Positions 19,379 through 29,114 of a stretch of DNA of 46,522 nt are shown in pieces. Origin of the DNA: Deltaproteobacteria bacterium. GTDB lineage: Bacteria > SAR324 > XYD2-FULL-50-16. Location: contig JAOUME010000005.1 of NCBI GenBank assembly GCA_029881655.1, forward strand, positions 1-46,522, written 5' to 3'. Numbering within the stretch: position 1 is the stretch's first letter; the number at the start of each line of letters is the position of its first letter. Under the pieces are notes generated by a model. The model was given only the letters and a program-made list of their open reading frames with translations, did not search any database and was not told where the DNA came from. A program made the translations under genes and the position numbers.

Positions 19379-19651
19379 CTATTTCTTGTATTGTTTATGC
19401 TTGATGGCTTTCTTGGATACGTATTTTTTGGTCTCCAGTTTTTTCCGCTCCACGATCCGCCCTCTAGTCAGATCATATGGCGATAGCTCTACCGTTACCT
19501 CGTCTCCCGCAAGAACCCGAATCTTAAACTTCTTCATCCGCCCTGAAAGATGGCCGATGATGACGTGCTCGTTTTCGAGCTTGACCCTGAAAATCCCTTT
19601 GGAAGATTCAACCACGATACCCTGAAACAATAATTTATCTTCCTGACTCAA
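19379..19651 (-). CDS. infA: Translation initiation factor IF-1 with basic C-terminal extension
   Basis: 90 aa; GIFRVKLENEHVIIGHLSGRMKKFKIRVLAGDEVTVELSPYDLTRGRIVER matches IF-1; tail KKLETKKYVSKKAIKHKQYKK. Confidence 0.93.
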   Translation of the reverse strand: MSQEDKLLFQGIVVESSKGIFRVKLENEHVIIGHLSGRMKKFKIRVLAGDEVTVELSPYDLTRGRIVERKKLETKKYVSKKAIKHKQYKK

Positions 19652-19719
19652 ATCTCTCCTTGAAATTTCATTGTTAATGGCATCATCGTATTTCCTATGA
19701 CGCGTTTATCACTCTGTCT

Positions 19720-20184
19720 TTAAATCTTTTCAAGACGGATTTTGATTTTACCGTCCCCGATTTCCAAACAAGCTATGCTTGCTGTTTTACCATATCTTTC
19801 TGGTCCGGCGCTTCCAGGGTTAACATAAAGCACACCATCTCGGCTAAAACTCATCGCCTCATGCGTATGCCCCGATACGACACAGCTGATTTCAGCTGTT
19901 TTCGGGTCCAAATCCAACATCTCCAAATCATGAATCAGATAAAACGCATGCCCCCCGATTTCAACCATATCCGTTTCGGGAAGATTTTCTGCCCAATGAC
20001 AAGAGTCGCAGTTGCCTCGAACCGCAGTCAAGGGAGCCAACTCCTTTAATCGCTCAAGCACTTCCAGGGAGCCTATATCTCCAGCATGTAAAATCAGGTC
20101 AGCGTCTTTCAAGAAGTAAACGGCTTCCTCACTTAAAAGACCGTGTGTGTCAGAAATTAAACCGATTTTATATCCTTTCTCCAT
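19720..20184 (-). CDS. YfcE/MJ0936-family metallophosphoesterase
   Basis: KIGLISDTHGLL, ILHAGDIGS, VRGNCD, VSGHTHE, NPGSAGPERYG motifs; preferred ATG at 20184 (track ORF extends to 20229). Confidence 0.9.
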   Translation of the reverse strand: MEKGYKIGLISDTHGLLSEEAVYFLKDADLILHAGDIGSLEVLERLKELAPLTAVRGNCDSCHWAENLPETDMVEIGGHAFYLIHDLEMLDLDPKTAEISCVVSGHTHEAMSFSRDGVLYVNPGSAGPERYGKTASIACLEIGDGKIKIRLEKI

Positions 20185-20447
20185 CGTACAGGAAAACTCC
20201 GTTTTGATCTCATAGGAACTAATGCCCAACCTAAGACTATAAATAGTTCTTAAGCTTCAAATCTTTTTTCAGTCAATATTTACTATTTTTTTAATTTTGT
20301 ACAGTGATTTGTGATCAAATGAGTTTAGGACTTTTTTTTTTGAATAAATTCCGCTAAAATAATCAAAATTTCTTCAAATCTTGCATAAATATAAATCTGT
20401 TTGAGTATTTCTACCAAAATTAAATCAAACTCCATTAATCTAGAGCT

Positions 20448-21181
20448 ATGAGCGAATCCGAGCAGGCAATTTATCTATTTTTAGATAAAAATCCATTTTC
20501 CAGACTCAGCGACCTTTGGAGGATTTTCCCTGACATGCCAAAGGGAACCCTCGCGTTGTGTTTTTCAAAATGGATGGATAAAATGAGAGCTCAGCAACAA
20601 AGGCAATTAAAGGAAATCCTCGCGAATCAAGATGAGCCGCTCTCAAATCCATTAAACCGCCATTTAGAGAAAGAGGATCTTCCTAGTGGAGATTCTTTAA
20701 ACAGCGCAACCACAACAAAAAGCGCCGAGAGTCTAAAATCAAAACAAGCAGGAACACCAATCCAAACTCGAAAGTCCGAAACAGATTCAATTGAAGCGGA
20801 TCAGGCAGAAAACACCAATAAGACACTGGACAATGCAAAAAAACAGCTCAGGGATAATTCAGATCAAGACAATTCATCATCTCGCATACCGAAGGCAAAT
20901 CTGCCACCGGCTGTTGCTAAAAACAAGCCTTTTTTCTATTTCTGCTAGAGCATCAAAACGAGCTCCAGGGTTTAATCCGACTTTTTCAGAAATCGGGTTC
21001 TCTACCTAACAGCCCCGCTTTTAATGATATTGAGATCACGAATACAAAAAAAAGAACTTATGAGATCAATCAAGACGTTTACAAACAGTTCACCAAATCT
21101 TGTAAAAACCTTAAGATAACCCAAAAAAAAGCTATCAATTTGGCGATGTTGGATTTTATCCATCGACATAAATCAAATTGA
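20448..21181 (+). CDS. Putative DNA-binding protein joined by a -1 frameshift (programmed or mutational) at T_TTT_TTC 20930-20936
   Basis: 0-frame ORF ends AKNKPFFYFC*; -1 frame open 20921-21181 without an ATG near its start gives FFLFLLEHQNELQGLIRLFQKSGSLPNSPAFNDIEITNTKKRTYEINQDVYKQFTKSCKNLKITQKKAINLAMLDFIHRHKSN*. Confidence 0.65.
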
Positions 21182-21199
21182 TTATTTGTATTAATTAAA

Positions 21200-22750
21200 T
21201 TATATTTTATCCCTTATCCTTTCTAAGCTATTTGCCGTAATTTCAATAAGAGGATGATTTTTAGAAAATGTCTTTTTTGAAATATTGTAAGCTCTGTAAA
21301 AAAACATCTCTGCTTCCTTATATCGTTTTTGTGATTCGTATAAAGTCCCAAGGTTGTTCAGGTTTTGTATAACAACTGGATGGTAGGGACCAAACTCTTT
21401 TTCAGCCAGTTTTAGGGATTTTTGGTAATAGGGTTCAGCTTTCTGGGGACAACCTGTTTCCTCCATGAGTTTTCCAAAATTATTAAGAGTCCGAGATAGC
21501 AACCCTAACTCTGGAACCATAAACTTACCTTGAATTTTTAGTGACTTCGCATAAATATTTTCTGCTTCGTCTGTATTGCCTCGAAGTTGGTATAATTTCG
21601 CCAAGTTGTTCATTGACACTACAATGGTTTCAAGGGTGATATTGGGTGGTTCTTCCTTTTGCCAAATTTTAAGAACCTGTTTAAAATATTTTTCTGCCAA
21701 CTTGTGTTTCCCCTGATTTTGACAAATCATTGCCAATTCATTTAGGCAGATTGCCGTAAGAGGGTGATCGGAACCATACATCTCCTCTGATAACCTTAAA
21801 GCGAACGTAACACTTTCAAAAGCATTTTCTAGTTCTCCTAATAAGATATATAGTCCCTTCAGTTGGATAAGGCAGTGTATATGAACGGGATATTTCTCGC
21901 CATAATACTGTAAAGTTAACCTAAGTGCTTCTTTTAACAAACCCACCCCATCCAAGTATTTTTCTTTGGCAATACTGATACTAGACATGTTGTATAAAAC
22001 CTGTACAATCAAAGGATAAGCCTCCCCCTGCTTCTCTTTAGTGATTTTAAGAGCTTCCCGATAATGCTTTTCTGCTTCTTTGTACAATCCTTGCTCTTGA
22101 AAAACACTTGCCAATTCAAGCAATATTTCAGCATTTAACATTCCTTGGGGATCTTTTGTCGCTAAAATCAAACTCAGTTTTTCCAACCAAAACCCGGCTT
22201 CGATATAATTCCCTGTTAGAGTGGCCATTACACCAGCCGCGTGAATATTTCTTGGTTCATCACTGCAAAAAGTTACCGCTCGACGGAACTGCTCCATCGC
22301 CCTTTGAAAATCAGATTGCATTTCCGCCAGACAGCCTAATAGAAAAGCGACCTTTGAGGCTTGATTGCTACTGTAAAATAAGATCCGCTCCATGATCTGC
22401 TCAGCCGAGTGACTTTTGCCTGATTTTAAACATTTTACAGCCTCATCAATAACATTATCTTTGTTACCTTCTTTCATTTCCTCAAGGATCTGTCTAATTT
22501 CCAGCAAACATGATTTAAAATCGATTAAACTTTCCTTAAGATGGATGCGGCGGCAGAACAAATTACTTAATTCTTTTTTCAATAGATTATATTCATTTAT
22601 ATCTTCTGTTTTTTTCTGACGATTCTTTTTTTCAACCTCGCAATTCTTTAAAAAAATGAGGTAATCCTCTTCGGAAAAATCAAACGTCTCCAATTCATTT
22701 TTCTCAGCTCTATTGAAATACCTTGATCTGTAAAATCGGACAATTTCCAT
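21200..22750 (-). CDS. Tetratricopeptide repeat protein (kinesin-light-chain-like TPR)
   Basis: 516 aa; repeated LAxxYxxQGxYxEAExxYxxALxIxxKxxGxxHPxxxxxLNNLxxL units. Confidence 0.9.
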   Translation of the reverse strand: MEIVRFYRSRYFNRAEKNELETFDFSEEDYLIFLKNCEVEKKNRQKKTEDINEYNLLKKELSNLFCRRIHLKESLIDFKSCLLEIRQILEEMKEGNKDNVIDEAVKCLKSGKSHSAEQIMERILFYSSNQASKVAFLLGCLAEMQSDFQRAMEQFRRAVTFCSDEPRNIHAAGVMATLTGNYIEAGFWLEKLSLILATKDPQGMLNAEILLELASVFQEQGLYKEAEKHYREALKITKEKQGEAYPLIVQVLYNMSSISIAKEKYLDGVGLLKEALRLTLQYYGEKYPVHIHCLIQLKGLYILLGELENAFESVTFALRLSEEMYGSDHPLTAICLNELAMICQNQGKHKLAEKYFKQVLKIWQKEEPPNITLETIVVSMNNLAKLYQLRGNTDEAENIYAKSLKIQGKFMVPELGLLSRTLNNFGKLMEETGCPQKAEPYYQKSLKLAEKEFGPYHPVVIQNLNNLGTLYESQKRYKEAEMFFYRAYNISKKTFSKNHPLIEITANSLERIRDKI

Positions 22751-23046
22751 TTTATCCTTCCTTTAAACGGAATTATATTCCTTTAACACAAGCCGTCTAT
22801 CCGTCATGGACGGCTTTAATGTTATTATCAACCTCAATAATTATATTATAATTTATATATTTTAATTTATTAATTAGATGTTATACCTAATATCAAAAGT
22901 ATTTATACCTAAAACCTTTAATCATATACACAGCTAATCGCATATCGTTTGACTCAACCAAAAAATGATTATGGATGACATCATCAAATAAGATTGAGTT
23001 GCTTAGTTATCTTTCTGATTATCTTTGATTCTTAGGAGTTTTAAGG

Positions 23047-23905
23047 TGATCCTCCTCCGATTTGATAGACATCTTAAGTTCAAATAACTTATGAACAGGA
23101 GCTGTTCAAATGAAGAAGAAACAAAAACGACAAAGTTTTTCCAGAGATTTTAAACTTGAGGCGATTCAGTTAGCTCAAAGTTCCAACAGCCCTAAAACTC
23201 ATGTTGCAGAGAAATTGGAATATCAGATGTTACACTTTACAAGTGGTGTAAAGCCTACCAGAAAGAGCAATCTCATGCTTTTCAGGATACAAAGCCAACC
23301 ACAGATCAGCAAAGACTGCGAAATTTTCAGCTCGAATCAGAACGCGTAAAAGAAGAGCGAGATATATTAAAAAAGGCCGTGGCGTTCTTTGCAAGGGAGT
23401 CAGAGTGAAGTTCGCCTTTATTCATTCACAGCGTAAGAGATTTGACCTTTCACGGCTTTGTCGATTGTTGAAAGTTTCGCGCAGTGGTTACTATTGCAGG
23501 CTCAAAGACCCTATAGGGAAATAAGGTCGCCAAGATCAAATTCTAAAACCTGAGGTTTTTAGGGTTTTCACTTAGCACAATCGTATTTATGGTTCTCCTG
23601 GAGTTCAATAAGCTTCTGGTGACTTCCTGCAAGATCTTGCAAACCATGGGATTTGATGCTCAATGAGTCGAAAAAGAATTGCTGGGATAATGCCGTAGTT
23701 GAAAGTTTTTTTCCATTCAATGAAACAAGAATGTTTGCACCATCAAAGATTTGCTACCAGAAATGAAGCTAGAAATAGTATTTTTGAATATATTGAAGGG
23801 TTTTATAACCGTCATCGGCTTCATTCAACTTTGAGGTATAAATCTCCAGAGGAATATGAAATGCTGATGGCTAGCTGAGGTGTCTACTGTACTGGGGGAA
23901 GATCA
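23047..23905 (+). mobile_element. Decayed IS3-family insertion sequence with terminal inverted repeats
   Basis: IRL TGATCCTCCTCCGATTTGATAGACATCTTAAG at 23047; reverse complement of right end TGATCTTCCCCCAGTACAGTAGACACCTCAG ending 23905. Confidence 0.85.
23110..23878 (+). pseudogene. IS3-family transposase orfA/orfB remnant, multiple frameshifts and internal deletion
   Basis: OrfA MKKKQKRQSFSRDFKLEAIQLAQSS then, in another frame, LYKWCKAYQKEQS...ILKKAVAFFARESE*; OrfB pieces VKFAFIHSQRKRFDLSRLCRLLKVSRSGYY, NCWDNAVVESFF, HSMKQECLHHQRFATRNEARNSIFEYIEGFYNRHRLHSTLRYKSPEEYEM. Confidence 0.9.
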
Positions 23906-24032
23906 AAAATATTTTTAATCATTTTATTCCCTTTTAAAAGAGCGGAAACTAAAACGCGGTGACAATAATAAACACTGTTCTCCTCAAAATCCAACCTAGA
24001 AAATCAACTGACACCCAATCAAACAATCTATC

Positions 24033-25097
24033 TTATGGCTCGCTATGAAGTTCCTTGATCATAATAAGATCATCAAGCTTATTATGAAAAACCTCCACCA
24101 GTTTCGGGTCGAAATGAGTTCCCTTATCCTTAACGATCAAATCCACCGCTTCTTGAATCGGCCAGGCTTTTTTATATGGCCTCGTCGAAGTCAAAGCGTC
24201 AAAAACGTCCGCGACCGCGCAAACCCTACCAACCAAAGGTATTTCTTCGCCTTTGAGTCCATGGGGATAACCCGATCCATCCCATTTTTCGTGATGGGAA
24301 ATGGCAACATCCTGTGCCATTTTCAAAAGAGGGGAAGAATGACCTTTGAGCATCTCTCCACCAATCGCCGCATGGGTTTTCATGATCTCCCATTCCTCAG
24401 CGTCAAGTTTCCCTGGTTTAATAAGAACCCTGTCAGGAATACCAATTTTCCCAATATCGTGCATAGGGCTCGCGTTTAAAAGCAATTCTGCCTCACTTGG
24501 GAGCATACCCGCGCCCAGACCAATTATCTGGGACATTTTGCTCATACGGATGATATGCAAACCGGTTTCATTGTCACGGTATTCCGCCGCCAGACCTAAT
24601 CGGCGTATGATCTCAAGCCGAGTCTCATTTAATTCCTGGGTTCTTTCCTGCACCATCTTCTCAAGGATATCCTTCTGGTTGCGTATCTGGTTTTGTGAGT
24701 GCCTAACTTCGATAACGTTACGGATTCGGCAAAGCGCCTCAACCCTGTCAAAGGGCTTGCTTAAAAAATCCCTGGCCCCGCTTTCCAATGCCTTGAGCAT
24801 AGTGTCCCTATCCTGTTGCGCCGTTAAAATCAAAACCGGCGGAATGTCCTCGGCATCGAAATCTTTGATCTGCCGCAAAACTTCAAATCCATCTAAATGC
24901 GGCATATTGATATCCAAAAGCACGACATCCGGCAAGTAGCCCGGATAAAGCTCAATCACGTCCCTGGAATCCGAAATCCCCAAAATCGAGGTATAACCCT
25001 GCTTTTGAAGCATCTGTTCCAAAAGCTGAACGTTCTCTTCCTTGTCATCCACAATCATGATTCTTGCGTTTAACAAATCCTCATGCGAAATCATCAA
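24033..25097 (-). CDS. Response regulator with HD-GYP domain (putative c-di-GMP phosphodiesterase)
   Basis: REC: MIVDDKEENVQLLE, PDVVLLDINMPHLDGFEVL; HD-GYP: SPMHDIGKIGIPD, ISHHEKWDGSGYPHGLKGEEIP. Confidence 0.95.
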   Translation of the reverse strand: MMISHEDLLNARIMIVDDKEENVQLLEQMLQKQGYTSILGISDSRDVIELYPGYLPDVVLLDINMPHLDGFEVLRQIKDFDAEDIPPVLILTAQQDRDTMLKALESGARDFLSKPFDRVEALCRIRNVIEVRHSQNQIRNQKDILEKMVQERTQELNETRLEIIRRLGLAAEYRDNETGLHIIRMSKMSQIIGLGAGMLPSEAELLLNASPMHDIGKIGIPDRVLIKPGKLDAEEWEIMKTHAAIGGEMLKGHSSPLLKMAQDVAISHHEKWDGSGYPHGLKGEEIPLVGRVCAVADVFDALTSTRPYKKAWPIQEAVDLIVKDKGTHFDPKLVEVFHNKLDDLIMIKELHSEP

Positions 25098-25118
25098 ATC
25101 TCCATTTGTTAAATTACG

Positions 25119-28100
25119 TTAAACCAAATAGTTATCAAGAACAGCCATAAACTGCTGAATGTTAATTGGTTTTGTGATATACTGATCAAACCCGGATTCC
25201 AGCCCATACTTAATATCATTTGGCATGGCATTGGCTGTGACTGCGACTATCGGAATATCATGGGTTTTCTCATTCGCCTTAAGTCTCGACAGGATTTCAA
25301 AACCGTCCATCCCTGGAAGATTGATATCCAAAAGAATCAGGTCCGGAGTTTTCTCAAAAGCAAGCTCAAGCCCTTTCATAGGCTCAGTCGCGGTAAAAAG
25401 AGATATGCCATGTCGTCTCTCTATCAATCTGGTCACCAGTTTCATATTGGCTGGATTGTCCTCCACATAAAGCACGCTTTTCTCTCCAACCGATTTCAAA
25501 CCACTTTGACGATAAATGCCTTCAAGTTTCACCTGAAAATCTGGTCGAGAGGTGTTTTTTAATTCAAAATAAAAAAGGCTCCCCTCACCCAGCTTACTTT
25601 CAGCCGAGATATTACCTCCCATCAGCTCGACTATTTTTTTAGTGATCGTCAGTCCGATACCCGTCCCCTCGATGCTCGAAGCCTCATTGCCAAGGCGGTT
25701 AAAGGGCTCAAACAAAAAAGCCATATGAGCATCGCTGATACCATTTCCGGTATCCTTTACAGAAATCCGGCATTTATCCTGCGGCATTAAATCACAATAC
25801 ACTTCAACCTTGCCCTTTTTACGGTTGTATTTCACGGCATTGGAAACCAAATTCAACAAGACCTGCTTTAGACGGACGCGATCGGCCAAAACATAGGTTT
25901 CCAGGTTTTCCTCGTTGATATACAGACTGATTCCGTGTTTTTCCGCCAACGGATTAATAATAGCTATGACCTCCTCGACAACCGATGAAAGCTGGACAGG
26001 TTCCATGGAGATTTGAAGCCGACCCGATTCGATCTTTGATAAATCCAGAATCTCATTGATCAACTCCAATAAATGATAGCCTCCTTTTAATATCTGGCTC
26101 AAATTATCTCTTTGAAAGTCGTTTAGAGGATCATCCTCATCCGATTCCAATAGCTGGGCAAATCCAATGATCGAGTTTAGAGGTGTTCGTAACTCATGGC
26201 TCATACTGGAAAGAAAGACCGATTTCGCCTGATTGGCTCTACTTGCCTCTTCAAGTGCCTCTTTCAGTTCGCTTTGAACCTGTTTGAGGTGATCCAGATT
26301 TTCCTGGGAAGAGATAAAGTGGGTTATCTCACCCTGATCGTTTTTTACAGGCGAAATCGATGCCAATTGCCAACATCTCGTCCCGTCTTTTCTGAGGTTG
26401 TGAAACTCGCCTCTCCATTGCTGGCCGGATAAAATGGTTTCCCATAACTCCTTGTAATCCTGTTGATTCAGATTATCCGATTTCAAAATGCGCGGTGTCT
26501 TGCCGAGAGCTTCCTGTTCGCTATATCCAAAAACTTTTACAAAAGTAGGATTGACATACTCGATCACCCCTTTTTCGTTGGTGATTACAACCGAATTCGG
26601 GCTTTGCTCAATTGCCCTAAGCAGTTTCTTGGCTTCCGCTGTTCTTTGTTCGACTCGAATTTCCAGCTCCTCTCTGGATTTAATCAATTCATCTTCAATC
26701 GTCTTTTTAAGCGTGATGTCATGCACCGTACCAATCATACGGATTGGGTGATTTTCTTCATTCCTAAAGACTTCGCCTCTTTCCTCCACAATCCTGATTT
26801 CACCGTCTGGTCTTACGACCCTATGCTCAAAATGATATAAAGACTCTCCAACCAGGGCATCTTGGACTCTCTGATTAAGTTTTGCGTGATCATCTGGATG
26901 GACGCTTTTCAGAAAAGCCTCGAAGGTCGCTTCAAACTCTTGAGGTTCCAATCCAAATATCTTATAAATCTCATCAGACCAGCTGAGCGTATTATTGATG
27001 ATATCCCAATCCCAACTACCGATATGCGCGATCCTTTGGGCAGTCGCGAGGTTTTTATCACTGATGCTCAACTTCTGAAGCATTGCTTCTGATTCGCTAA
27101 GATCGTTGCCAGTCAGAATAAAACTTTGAATTCCGCTTTTAAAGCTTGGCATTCCCGTTACAGTAAGGGAGAACTTCCTTAACTCCTTTTGACTACTGAT
27201 TAGGTCCGTCTTTAAAATAAGGCTGTTACCCGCTTGAAGATCTAAGAAAGTACGTTTATCCTCAAGCTCGGGAATTTGATCCAAGATTAAATCCTCCAAT
27301 TTCGTTCCGAGTACCTCCTCGCCGTAGCCCAGCTTGTCCTTGACCATCTTGTTGATCAACGTGACCTTTGTCTTTCCCAGATGTAACAGGTTTGAATCCC
27401 GATCAAACTCGGTCACGATCAATAAGGTATTGAGTGATTGAAGCAGTTCGTTGAGATGAGATTTGGAAACTGTCGAGCTCTCCAGCATTTCGTTCATGTG
27501 ATTGAACTTTTCAGCAAGCCCTGCGATTTCCCTGGTCCCACTGGCTTCGACCCTGGTATTAAAATGCCCCTCAGATATTCTCTCAACTCCAATAGCTAAA
27601 TTTTTTAAAGGCCTGGATATAGAGTTCGCAAAATACATCCCCATCACCAAGGAAAACAAAATAATGACGACAAAAATTAACACTGTTTTTTTTATGGGAC
27701 CGACCAACCCGGAAAAGGCTTCGGCCTCATCTATCTCGGACAGAATTATCCACTGAAGTCCGGTGATTTCTAACTTCGAAAAGGAACTTAAGACATCCAC
27801 CCCTCTATAATCTTTTATGACGCGGGTGTCAGTCACCCCCTTAAACGCGCTGCGACTGCCCTCGGTATCGATTTTTTGAAGTAGGATCGTCCTGTTAAAA
27901 TTTCTGATCTGCTCAATTACTTTCGGATCGGTCTTAAGTATTTTCAACTGAGAAAAATACCGCTCCTTCTCATCGAACAAGAATCGGGAATCACTTCTCA
28001 TTAAAAAGTCCTGCCCAACCAGATAGGTCTCCCCTGTATTTCCAAGGCCTTCCAATTCCCATCCTCGGTTGCTCGTCATGATTTTATTAATCTCATCAAT

Positions 28101-28880
28101 TGGAATTCTCGCGACCAGATAACCTATCGTCTTATTTTGACCTTTGATCGGCACGGCCATAAATGCGGACGGCTCCAGCAAATCCGGCAAATAAGATTCA
28201 AAATCCATCAAAACCACATCTCTATCCCCCTTCCTTAATTCCTGTATCGATTTTGCCAAACCACTATCACTGAGAAACTTTTCAGATACCCTCCTTCCAA
28301 AATCGATATTCTTTTGAGCTGAATAAACCACCCGACCACTCAAATCGATCAGATACAAATCAGCCAATCCCATTTGCCTTAAATGATATTCAAAATAAGG
28401 CTGGTATCTAATCATATATTGATGATATAGATTTTCGTCTGTTTTAAACGCGTCGTGAGCGATCAGGTAGCGACTCTGGAGATAAAGTGCCGTTTGATCC
28501 TTTGGGTAAAGTTCCTTGAATTCCACATCGCTCAAACCCATTTTCTTCAAAGCCGGTAAAAATTCATCCTGGTAAAAAGCTCTAAGGAACTCATCAGACA
28601 GGGGGGGGAATTCGTTTAAACTCTTTGCCATCTCTTTAAGAGCCGTGATAGTTTCCATCCCCCTGCTTAAAGAAAGAATATCTTTTTTAAATAACTCAAA
28701 CTGTCTCTCAACACGTTCTTTCTTTATTTTTCTGATTGTACTCAGTTGGTTAAAAGACTGTTTTTTTATCTCTTCCCTAGCAGATTGCGTCATTAGCCAA
28801 GTACCAAAAAATCCTGAAACCGAGGCGATGAGCACAATACTAATAAAAATCCTGAATCCAATTCCCTTAAACATATTCAA
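25119..28880 (-). CDS. Hybrid sensor histidine kinase (periplasmic sensor, TM, HAMP, PAS, HisKA, HATPase, REC)
   Basis: 1253 aa; N-terminal TM and second TM TVLIFVVIILFSLVMGMYFA; HAMP; PAS/PAC; FLSSMSHELRTPLNSIIGFAQLLE; GTGIGLTITKKIVELMGG; C-terminal DLILLDINLPGMDGFEIL. Confidence 0.94.
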   Translation of the reverse strand: MNMFKGIGFRIFISIVLIASVSGFFGTWLMTQSAREEIKKQSFNQLSTIRKIKKERVERQFELFKKDILSLSRGMETITALKEMAKSLNEFPPLSDEFLRAFYQDEFLPALKKMGLSDVEFKELYPKDQTALYLQSRYLIAHDAFKTDENLYHQYMIRYQPYFEYHLRQMGLADLYLIDLSGRVVYSAQKNIDFGRRVSEKFLSDSGLAKSIQELRKGDRDVVLMDFESYLPDLLEPSAFMAVPIKGQNKTIGYLVARIPIDEINKIMTSNRGWELEGLGNTGETYLVGQDFLMRSDSRFLFDEKERYFSQLKILKTDPKVIEQIRNFNRTILLQKIDTEGSRSAFKGVTDTRVIKDYRGVDVLSSFSKLEITGLQWIILSEIDEAEAFSGLVGPIKKTVLIFVVIILFSLVMGMYFANSISRPLKNLAIGVERISEGHFNTRVEASGTREIAGLAEKFNHMNEMLESSTVSKSHLNELLQSLNTLLIVTEFDRDSNLLHLGKTKVTLINKMVKDKLGYGEEVLGTKLEDLILDQIPELEDKRTFLDLQAGNSLILKTDLISSQKELRKFSLTVTGMPSFKSGIQSFILTGNDLSESEAMLQKLSISDKNLATAQRIAHIGSWDWDIINNTLSWSDEIYKIFGLEPQEFEATFEAFLKSVHPDDHAKLNQRVQDALVGESLYHFEHRVVRPDGEIRIVEERGEVFRNEENHPIRMIGTVHDITLKKTIEDELIKSREELEIRVEQRTAEAKKLLRAIEQSPNSVVITNEKGVIEYVNPTFVKVFGYSEQEALGKTPRILKSDNLNQQDYKELWETILSGQQWRGEFHNLRKDGTRCWQLASISPVKNDQGEITHFISSQENLDHLKQVQSELKEALEEASRANQAKSVFLSSMSHELRTPLNSIIGFAQLLESDEDDPLNDFQRDNLSQILKGGYHLLELINEILDLSKIESGRLQISMEPVQLSSVVEEVIAIINPLAEKHGISLYINEENLETYVLADRVRLKQVLLNLVSNAVKYNRKKGKVEVYCDLMPQDKCRISVKDTGNGISDAHMAFLFEPFNRLGNEASSIEGTGIGLTITKKIVELMGGNISAESKLGEGSLFYFELKNTSRPDFQVKLEGIYRQSGLKSVGEKSVLYVEDNPANMKLVTRLIERRHGISLFTATEPMKGLELAFEKTPDLILLDINLPGMDGFEILSRLKANEKTHDIPIVAVTANAMPNDIKYGLESGFDQYITKPINIQQFMAVLDNYLV

Positions 28881-29114
28881 CCCGATAAATGATTCGAATA
28901 CTTTTGAAAAGACATTGTTATTTTTATTTTATAAAAAAGATGATATTTATACAATAAAATAAATCAGTTAAAAGCTTATCAAATTTACCAAATTCAGCCT
29001 GAAATGAGTGATTTGATTTGAAGATATAGCTTTAATCTGATAAACAAGATTTAAACTATAAGGTAAGCAATAGAAATATTTATTAACGATCCGTTTATTT
29101 TGCTGGAGGGTGAT

